NCBI GenBank assembly: GCA_040414485.1
Contig: JBEDUK010000096.1
Span: forward strand, 62,001 to 126,000
Direction: 5' to 3'
From: JBEDUK01 sp040414485
GTDB taxonomy: Bacteria > Actinomycetota > UBA4738
DNA length: 64,000 nucleotides
Position numbers and translations under genes: made by a program. This document shows positions 58,368 through 64,000 of the stretch, in pieces. Under the pieces are notes generated by a model. The model saw nothing but the letters and a program-made list of their open reading frames with translations, was not told the DNA's origin and did no database searches. Position 1 is the stretch's first letter; each line of letters begins with the position of its first letter.

Positions 58368-59087
58368 GTGGGCGGTCTCGCGGCACGAGCATGCAGGATC
58401 GGCGCGCTGGCCGGTGTGGCGGGCGTAGGCGTGGTCTACGGACGCCGGGTGCTTCCTCGGCTCATCAACCGGGGCGCGACCGATGAGGAGATCGACGGGC
58501 CATTTCCCGGCGCCGAGCTCGTCCCCGGAGGCAAGCGGTCGGGGACCATGGCCGTCACCATCGACGCAGTCCCTGAGCAGGTCTGGCCCTGGCTCGTCCA
58601 GATGGGCTGGGACCGCGGCGGTTGGTACTCGTGGGATCTGCTCGACAACGCGGGCCGAAAGAGCGCGGACGAGGTTCATCCCGAGTGGCAGAACCTCGCC
58701 GTCGGCGACCAACTGAGGTTCTGGTCGTTCGGCCGCGTCCTGGACGCGTACCGGGTCGGCGTCGTCGAGCCGAACAGGTTCCTCGGCCTCTACGGATACA
58801 CCGACCTGCGGGGCCGCTGGCTCGACCCCAAGCAAGCACGGCCGTCCTCCTACATGGAGGCGCTGTGGGGCTTCCTCCTCAAGGAGTCTCCCCACGGAGG
58901 CACGCGTCTCGTGATCAGCGGCTACCAGACGTTCCGCCCGCGATGGGTGGAAAGGTTCATCGCGTCCTGGCTGCTGATCTCGGTCTCCTGGCCGATGTCG
59001 GCTCGGATGATCGCGGTGCTCAAGCGGAACATCGAGCGAGCGGCGCGAGCCGGAGCTTCCCGCGTCCCCGAAGGCGCAGCAGCCTAG
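58368..59087 (+). CDS. SRPBCC-family protein with N-terminal hydrophobic segment
   Basis: The 239-aa protein has a short hydrophobic N-terminal region (about residues 8-24) and then a START-like fold: TIDAVPEQVWPWLVQMGWDRGGWYSWD in two parts, EVHPEWQNLAVGD, and a long C-terminal helix. The GWDRGGWYSWD stretch is common in one actinobacterial SRPBCC group of unknown role. GGGAGGAGG ends five nt before GTG 58368. Its stop TAG and the minus-strand stop of the next gene share the palindrome CTAG. Confidence 0.86.
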   Translation: MGGLAARACRIGALAGVAGVGVVYGRRVLPRLINRGATDEEIDGPFPGAELVPGGKRSGTMAVTIDAVPEQVWPWLVQMGWDRGGWYSWDLLDNAGRKSADEVHPEWQNLAVGDQLRFWSFGRVLDAYRVGVVEPNRFLGLYGYTDLRGRWLDPKQARPSSYMEALWGFLLKESPHGGTRLVISGYQTFRPRWVERFIASWLLISVSWPMSARMIAVLKRNIERAARAGASRVPEGAAA

Positions 59088-60187
59088 GGGACGGTCGGGC
59101 GCCGAACGACGCGTCCGTCCAGCACGATCGCGAGCGGTTCGCGGAGCGCGCTGGGGTCCTCTCGAGGATCACGGGCGAACGCGACCACGTCGGCCGGCGC
59201 GCCCTGCTCGATGCCCGGGTAGCCGAGGAACGCCCGCGCCTCCCAGGAGCCGGCCGCCACGGCCGCCTCGCGCGGCACGCCCGCGGCGGCAAGCCGTTCG
59301 ACCTCCCCGGCGATGGCGCCGTGCGGCACCACGCCCGAGTCGGTGCCGGCCAGGAGCCGGACTCCGGCCGCATGCGCGGCCCGCACCAGTGACGGGTGAC
59401 GCTCGACGGCCGCGCGGTGCCGTTCGACCTCGTCCGGCGGCGAATCGAACATGTCGATCAGCATCATCCAGAACCCCATCACCGCCGTCATGGTCGGCGT
59501 GAGCGCGATGCCGCGGGCCGCCATCCCGGCGAGTTGTTCCTCCGTCGCGCCGATCCCGTGTTCGATCGAATCGAAGCCGGCCTCGATCGCCCACTGGATC
59601 GAGTCGCGGTCGGCCGCGTGCATCGCGAGGCGGCCACCCGACGCGTGCACCGCCGCCGCCGCGGCCGCCAGCGCCCCAGGCGGGAACGTCGGCTTCCACA
59701 CGCCGTCCGCCGGATCGATCCAGTCGCCCACCACCTTCACCCATGCGCCGCTGGTCGCGAGCTGCGCGAGCGCCGCATCCGGCAGGCGTTCGGCCGTCAC
59801 CTCCTCCGCCACTCCGGGGAAGTACCGGCCCGGGGCGGACAGGAATCGTCCCGCGATCTGCGTACGCGGGAGCCCGATGGACGGCCCGATCCCGACGGAC
59901 GGAACGGTTGAACTGGCCGGCTCCCGCAGCGCCAGCACACCCGCGTCCAACTGCACGCGGGCGCTGGCGCGGGCGATCTCCTCGGCGGGTGCGTCCGGCC
60001 CCACGGGACTGTTCAGCGCGAGGTGCGCGTGCGCATCGACCAGGCCGGGGAGGAGGAACCCGTTCCGGACGATCGAGTCCGCATCGGCGCTCCCGGCCGG
60101 GAGGTCGAACGCGAACCGCCCGTCGACGACGAACACGTCGCGCTCCACGCCGTCGGGAAGAGTGGTGCCGTGGAGGTGCAGGTTCAT
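59084..60187 (-). CDS. amidohydrolase-superfamily protein
   Basis: The 367-aa protein is a metal-dependent hydrolase of the imidazolonepropionase-like group. Ligands visible: LVDAHAHL (about residues 49-56), Lys in WVKVVGD, His in AMHAAD, His in SIEHGIG and Asp in LLAGTDSG. It may open cyclic amides or hydrolyse small peptides; the substrate is unknown. It is coupled by ATGA to the GT-C gene upstream. Its stop shares CTAG with the convergent SRPBCC gene. Confidence 0.92.
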   Translation of the reverse strand: MNLHLHGTTLPDGVERDVFVVDGRFAFDLPAGSADADSIVRNGFLLPGLVDAHAHLALNSPVGPDAPAEEIARASARVQLDAGVLALREPASSTVPSVGIGPSIGLPRTQIAGRFLSAPGRYFPGVAEEVTAERLPDAALAQLATSGAWVKVVGDWIDPADGVWKPTFPPGALAAAAAAVHASGGRLAMHAADRDSIQWAIEAGFDSIEHGIGATEEQLAGMAARGIALTPTMTAVMGFWMMLIDMFDSPPDEVERHRAAVERHPSLVRAAHAAGVRLLAGTDSGVVPHGAIAGEVERLAAAGVPREAAVAAGSWEARAFLGYPGIEQGAPADVVAFARDPREDPSALREPLAIVLDGRVVRRPTVP

Positions 60188-61788
60188 GGAGTCGCCACGG
60201 TATCCGCGGCAAGCCCGGGCGTCGAACGCCGATCAGTGGAGACGCCGCCGGCCCCTGGATCGGCGTCCGCGACCGGCGTCCGTTCACCGAGCGATCGCAC
60301 CGAACGCAGCACGAGGACGGCCAGGAGGACCGCGACGACGGGGGCCGCCACGTAGTGGACGGCGAGGAGGGACGAGCGGTACAGCCCGGGAAGCGGTACG
60401 GGCTCGGCCGGGACCCCGGTCAGGCCGAGCACGCAACTCGCCGCGACGGCGATCCACACGACCGCGCGGTCGCGAACCGTCGCGATCGTGGAGACGAACC
60501 ACGCCGAATACCACGGCAGCAGGTACGGCCCGGCGAGCGCCGCGCCGAGCATGCCCGTCCCCCAGCGCGAGCCGAGCTCGGCTGGGTCCCCGGGCGGGTG
60601 CCGCACGAGTGCCCAGAGGATCACGGCCAGCGCCGCGACGAACGCGGCGGCGATCAGGATCCGAAGCAGCCCGCCCGCCGTTCCCCCGATGGCATCGGCG
60701 CCCCGTTCGGTCAGGCTGGCCGCGCTCGCCCAGCCGCGGCGAGACGCCAGGTCGGCCATCGCGCGAACTCCAGGCCAGGCGTACGGTCCGGCGAAGACCA
60801 GCGCCAGCAACACGATGACCGCCAGATGGTCGAGCGCGGTCCGGACCCGCGCGCCCCGCGCCTCGCGGAGCATCATGGTGAACAGGACGAACATCGCCAG
60901 CGGAAGCGCCGCCACGACCTTGACGAGCGCGGTGACCGCGAGGATCGCGGTCACCGCGCGACCGCGCCATCCGAGGATCGAGCGGCCCTCCCCCGTGACG
61001 GCGGGATGCCACGTCGCCGCCACCAGGGCGCCGGCGGCGAGCCCGAGCGCGATCAGCGCGTCGTTGTGCCCGCCTCCCACCGTATGCAGGACGATGACCG
61101 GGTTCAGCCCGACCATCGCGATCGTGAGCGCCACCAACGACGGGTCGCGCCTTCGAGCCAGCGCCGCGGCCGCCCACGCGGCCCCACCGATCCCGATCCC
61201 GGCCAGCACCTTGAACCACCGCACGGCCGCGGCCGGCGATCGCGCCGCGAACGCGATCAGTCCGCTCAGGTCGGTGAAGGCGGCGCCGTAAACCGACCGG
61301 CTCCGGAGCCATTCGGGTGACACGAACGGCGTGAACGGGTCCGTGCGGTGGGCGGCCGGCGTGTCGTGATACGGGTTGTCCCGGTCGAGCGCGACGATCC
61401 GGCCGTAGACGGCGTAGGAGGACACGTCCCGCGACAGCAGCACCGGCCCGGACACGGCCAGCGCGATCGCCGCCACCGCCGCAACCGTCACGGCGCGGGG
61501 CGACACGCGCACGGCCAGTGCCTCGCGTACGAGCAGGACGAACGCGATGACGACGGCTGCAAGAAGCCCCAGCGCCAGCCAGAACGCCGCTTGCGGCCCG
61601 AGCCGGTCGAACCGGAGCCACCCGGCCATGGTTCGCGCCCATACGGGCGGCCGAACGCCCAGCGGCATGACCGGTCGCAGGGGTGACGCCGGTCCCGCGG
61701 CCGCGACGTTGATCAGCACGAACCCGGCGAGGAGCGCGGCGATCGCGGCCCAGGCGGGATGCGAGGTCGCCGGACGATCCACGGGCAT
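60184..61788 (-). CDS. GT-C polyprenol-phosphate mannosyltransferase-like membrane protein (MptA/B-like)
   Basis: The 534-aa protein has about 12 membrane segments and the GT-C layout: a first periplasmic loop with SRDVSSYAVYGRIVA (catalytic Asp near residue 121) and DNPYHDTPAAHRTDPF, then LNPVIVLHTVGGGHNDAL and LPWYSAWFVSTIA. In mycobacteria such enzymes add mannose to lipomannan from polyprenol phosphate mannose. The acceptor here is unknown. It starts 11 nt after the paaB stop and overlaps the amidohydrolase start as ATGA. Confidence 0.87.
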   Translation of the reverse strand: MPVDRPATSHPAWAAIAALLAGFVLINVAAAGPASPLRPVMPLGVRPPVWARTMAGWLRFDRLGPQAAFWLALGLLAAVVIAFVLLVREALAVRVSPRAVTVAAVAAIALAVSGPVLLSRDVSSYAVYGRIVALDRDNPYHDTPAAHRTDPFTPFVSPEWLRSRSVYGAAFTDLSGLIAFAARSPAAAVRWFKVLAGIGIGGAAWAAAALARRRDPSLVALTIAMVGLNPVIVLHTVGGGHNDALIALGLAAGALVAATWHPAVTGEGRSILGWRGRAVTAILAVTALVKVVAALPLAMFVLFTMMLREARGARVRTALDHLAVIVLLALVFAGPYAWPGVRAMADLASRRGWASAASLTERGADAIGGTAGGLLRILIAAAFVAALAVILWALVRHPPGDPAELGSRWGTGMLGAALAGPYLLPWYSAWFVSTIATVRDRAVVWIAVAASCVLGLTGVPAEPVPLPGLYRSSLLAVHYVAAPVVAVLLAVLVLRSVRSLGERTPVADADPGAGGVSTDRRSTPGLAADTVATP

Positions 61789-61799
61789 GCTCAGGTCCG

Positions 61800-62156
61800 T
61801 CAGGGATCGGCCGCCCGGATCCGCTGATCGGGCGGCCGCGGCCGGTCGATGCGGACGCCGCGGTCCGCGAGCACCTTCGACACGCGTCGCAGGCGCCCGC
61901 CCACACCGGCGTACGCCTCCTGGCGGCGATAGGACCGGTCGGTCAGCCCGCCGAGCACCTCCGCCGGCTCGTCGTCGACGAACACCTCGTCGGTCCCGCG
62001 TCGGCGAACGGCGAACGCCACGCCCTCCTTGTGGCGGAAGAACGATTCCCGCGCGAGCAGGATCGCCATGTGCGGGTCGTTCGGCGCCTTGACGCCGCCG
62101 ACGACCGTCCACTCGTCGGCCTCGGTCCGCTTCCCCAGGACGTCCCAGACCTCCAT
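61800..62156 (-). CDS. paaB: phenylacetyl-CoA epoxidase subunit PaaB
   Basis: The 118-aa protein matches PaaB: MEVWDVLGKR at the N terminus, HVG-type strand (VVGGVKAPNDPHMAILLARESFFRHKEG in two parts) and AEVLGGLTDRSYRRQEAY. PaaB bridges the PaaA-PaaC pairs in the complex. GGAGG lies seven nt before the ATG. It is 44 nt after paaA. The C-terminal 25 residues extend past the usual length of about 95. Confidence 0.94.
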   Translation of the reverse strand: MEVWDVLGKRTEADEWTVVGGVKAPNDPHMAILLARESFFRHKEGVAFAVRRRGTDEVFVDDEPAEVLGGLTDRSYRRQEAYAGVGGRLRRVSKVLADRGVRIDRPRPPDQRIRAADP

Positions 62157-62200
62157 CCGCGACCTCCCGGGGCGTCCAGTCGTCTCCGCGAAGGCGGGCC

Positions 62201-63112
62201 CTACGCGGCCGCCGGGATGCCGGCGAACGCCTCGCGGATCCAGGCGTGCGTGTCCCAGACGGTCTTGCGCTGGGCGAGCCGCACCGTCGTCATGGGCCCG
62301 TTCCCCCCGACCACCTTCCAGAACGTGTCCCAGTTCGGCTCGGACCAGTCCCACGAGCCGGCCGAGTCGTTCCAGGCCAGCTTCGGGTCCGGGATGCTGA
62401 TCCCCAGGTCCCAGAGCTTCGGCACATAGGTGGTGAGGAACTCCTCGCGCAGGCTCTCGTTCGACCTGGTCTTGATGCCCCAGTACAGCAGCATGTCCTT
62501 CTGCTTCGAGGCCGGCCCGAAGAAGTGCATGGTGGGCTCCCACCACCGGTTCACCGCGTCCTGGAACAGCTCGCGCTGCGCCTCGGTGCCCGAGCACAGT
62601 TCGATGACCATCTCGAGGCCGTGCCGGAGGTGGAGCGACTCCTCGGCGCACACACGGCGCATGGCGCGAACGTACGGCAGGTAGGACGAATCGAGCAGGG
62701 CGCGCTGGTTCACGATCGCCGCGCCGTCGATCAGCCACCCGATGTACGCGACGTCGCCCCACGTCTCGGCCGGGTAATGGAACACGTTGTGGAACTTCGT
62801 TCGGCCGTTGACGAGGTCGTCGAACATCGCCTCGCGGGACTTTCCGAGGTCCTCCGCCACCCGGTAGAGGATCTGCCCGTGGCCGACCTCGTCCTGGACC
62901 TTGGACGTCAGCGACAGCTTGCGCTTGAGGGAAGGAGCCTTGGGGATCCACGTGCCCTCGGGGAGCGCGCCCATCACCTCGGAGTTCGCGTGCATCTCGA
63001 TGAACTTCAGCGCCAGCTGGCGGTATTCGTCCGGCATCCAGTCGCCGGCGTCCACCTTGCCGCCGTCGTCGATGTGCGCCTTGAACTCCGCGACGCGTTC
63101 CTCGTAGGTCAT
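62201..63112 (-). CDS. paaA: phenylacetyl-CoA epoxidase catalytic subunit PaaA
   Basis: The 303-aa protein matches PaaA closely, with diiron motifs LTSKVQDEVGHGQILYR (about residues 68-84) and RRVCAEESLHLRHGLEM, and KFHNVFHYPAETWGDVAYIGWLIDGAA between. PaaA epoxidises the aromatic ring of phenylacetyl-CoA, the committed step of aerobic hybrid phenylacetate breakdown. I chose ATG 63112, with AAAGGA about nine nt upstream. The partner paaC and paaD genes lie 8 kb away and paaE is not in the window. Confidence 0.96.
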   Translation of the reverse strand: MTYEERVAEFKAHIDDGGKVDAGDWMPDEYRQLALKFIEMHANSEVMGALPEGTWIPKAPSLKRKLSLTSKVQDEVGHGQILYRVAEDLGKSREAMFDDLVNGRTKFHNVFHYPAETWGDVAYIGWLIDGAAIVNQRALLDSSYLPYVRAMRRVCAEESLHLRHGLEMVIELCSGTEAQRELFQDAVNRWWEPTMHFFGPASKQKDMLLYWGIKTRSNESLREEFLTTYVPKLWDLGISIPDPKLAWNDSAGSWDWSEPNWDTFWKVVGGNGPMTTVRLAQRKTVWDTHAWIREAFAGIPAAA

Positions 63113-63197
63113 GGGCACCGTCCTTTCACGGTCACCGCCTATCGTACCCGTACCCGCAGGTCCGACAGACGTGGCGCTGACGCCACCGCGCTGATGG

Positions 63198-63203
63198 TAG
63201 GTT
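63198..63203 (+). promoter_or_regulatory. -10 box, leaderless geometry
   Basis: TAGGTT lies seven nt before the ATG at 63211. There is no ribosome binding site. Confidence 0.4.
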
Positions 63204-63210
63204 CCCCGCC

Positions 63211-63720
63211 ATGCCGGTGACCAGGGACAAGGCGCTTGCGGCGCTGCGGGACGGCGACCGCCGCGTCCAGCGTCTCGTGTCGACGTTGAGCAACGATCAG
63301 CTGGCCCGCCGACCCGCGCTGGGCGGCGGCGACTGGTCGGTCGCGGACCTCCTCGGGCACCTCGCCTCGTGGGAGCAGCGCGCTCTGGACGGGATCGCGT
63401 GCTGGCGCGCGGGCGGGACCTGGCAGGTTCTGATCGGCAGCCGAGCCGTGGACGACCTGAACGAGGCGAACGTGCGCAGGTGGCGGCGGCGTGGGCCGTC
63501 GCGGACCGTGGGCGCGGCGGCCGACGTTCACGAGCAGCTCATGGCGGCCATCGGCGCGCTCACGGACAAGGAGTGGCGATCGACGATGGCGCTGTCGAAC
63601 GGACGACGCCAGCGGCTGTCGACGAACCTGGGCGGGACGCTGTGGGGGCCGCCGGGACCGTTCCGCCACGCCGACGCCCACCTGGCCGACCTGCAGGCGT
63701 TCGTCAAGTCAGTAACGTAG
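63211..63720 (+). CDS. DinB-like metal-binding four-helix-bundle protein
   Basis: The 169-aa protein has the DinB/maleylpyruvate isomerase-like layout: ARRPALGGGDWSVADLLGHLASWEQRAL (read as two adjoining blocks, with the first metal His) and FRHADAHLADLQAF at the end, carrying the other histidine ligands. Such proteins are often thiol-dependent transferases (mycothiol or bacillithiol) or of unknown role. The start has no ribosome binding site but a TAGGTT seven nt upstream. It converges with the partial gene at 63723, two nt away. Confidence 0.82.
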   Translation: MPVTRDKALAALRDGDRRVQRLVSTLSNDQLARRPALGGGDWSVADLLGHLASWEQRALDGIACWRAGGTWQVLIGSRAVDDLNEANVRRWRRRGPSRTVGAAADVHEQLMAAIGALTDKEWRSTMALSNGRRQRLSTNLGGTLWGPPGPFRHADAHLADLQAFVKSVT

Positions 63721-63722
63721 CC

Positions 63723-64000
63723 TTACGATCCGCCCGTCGGATCGTAGCCCTCGCACCTGCGCTTGAGGTTCGCCATGGATCGCCCCAGCAGCCATCGCTG
63801 AACCGGCCGGTAGGCCAGCAGCGCGAGCGCGCCGAACGGACCGAATGGTATTCGGAGCGACTCGACCCACGTGAATCGAGAGCCGGCTCCGAAGGGCTCG
63901 ATCCTCCAGATGCCGCGGCCCCGAACGAACCCCGTGTGATCCGCCACCATCAGCGACGGCGGCCGCCACGCGATCACGGTAAGTAGATCCACGAGCGCGG
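63723..64000 (-). CDS. SRPBCC-family protein, 5' end cut by the window edge
   Basis: At least 92 residues are visible, with no start. The segment shows an SRPBCC fold: RGRGIWRIEPFGAGSRFTW and a long C-terminal helix ending LKRRCEG. An in-frame GTG at 63992 is unlikely to be the true start, since the N-terminal strands of the fold would be missing and the frame stays open to the edge. Ligand unknown. Confidence 0.7.
   Translation of the reverse strand, partial: ALVDLLTVIAWRPPSLMVADHTGFVRGRGIWRIEPFGAGSRFTWVESLRIPFGPFGALALLAYRPVQRWLLGRSMANLKRRCEGYDPTGGS

Noticed and set aside
52322..63112. Genomic island or transposon splitting paa genes
   Set aside because: No transposase, integrase, tRNA end or direct repeats were found at the borders, and base composition looks like the surroundings.

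Overview
The window is 64 kb of high-GC bacterial chromosome. It has many GTG and some TTG starts, many neighbouring genes joined by 4-nt ATGA/GTGA/TTGA stop-start overlaps, and several starts that lie 6-10 nt after a TAnnnT hexamer with no ribosome binding site, as in leaderless mRNAs. These traits, a LAL-type giant LuxR regulator, PaaABCD, an MptA/B-like GT-C enzyme and zinc alcohol dehydrogenases suit an Actinomycetota-like organism. A neighbouring high-GC phylum cannot be excluded. I see no rRNA, tRNA, CRISPR array, insertion sequence or prophage.

Region by region. 1-4.9 kb: a stomatin-like SPFH protein, a small secreted protein with a promoter and a possibly structured 5' UTR, a GNAT enzyme coupled to a SufR-like regulator, and a divergent Mrp/ApbC Fe-S carrier. 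4.9-9.5 kb (minus): a tightly coupled envelope operon (8-TM protein, CPBP protease, PNPOx-like protein, SRPBCC protein, PAP2 phosphatase, Lgt-like protein). 9.5-17.1 kb: an FlK-like thioesterase, a ThDP enzyme, two methyltransferases, a PIG-L deacetylase, PepA, and a cupin coupled to a cupredoxin lipoprotein. 17.1-18.7 kb (minus): an NCS1 transporter under a TPP riboswitch.

18.8-29.3 kb is the centrepiece. A short ORF encoding a Trp/Tyr/Phe-rich leader peptide is followed by mutually exclusive antiterminator and terminator hairpins. Behind it lies a ten-gene, almost continuously coupled operon: chorismate mutase, DAHP synthase, prephenate dehydrogenase, AroA, AroE, AroC, an AroK-AroB fusion, AroQ, an aromatic-amino-acid-type PLP decarboxylase and a LysE-family exporter. 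All seven shikimate steps are present, with a branch to the tyrosine precursor and a possible decarboxylation and export end point.

29.3-36.6 kb: a DUF3052-like protein, an enoyl-CoA hydratase, a hydrolase-adenylate cyclase fusion, and a three-gene unit (MetE-like, DUF1684, HutH-family protein lacking the MIO triad). 36.6-47.3 kb: an IclR gene divergent from an eight-gene catabolic operon (Dpp-type importer with a fused double ATPase, two zinc alcohol dehydrogenases, a formaldehyde-activating-enzyme homologue and an enolase-superfamily protein). 47.3-52.3 kb: a LAL regulator divergent from a secreted protein and a methyltransferase. 52.3-63.1 kb: the phenylacetyl-CoA epoxidase genes split into paaCD and paaAB by about 8 kb of secreted propellers, an ICMT-like enzyme, SRPBCC, amidohydrolase and mannosyltransferase-like genes. 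The window ends with a DinB-like protein and an SRPBCC gene cut by the edge.
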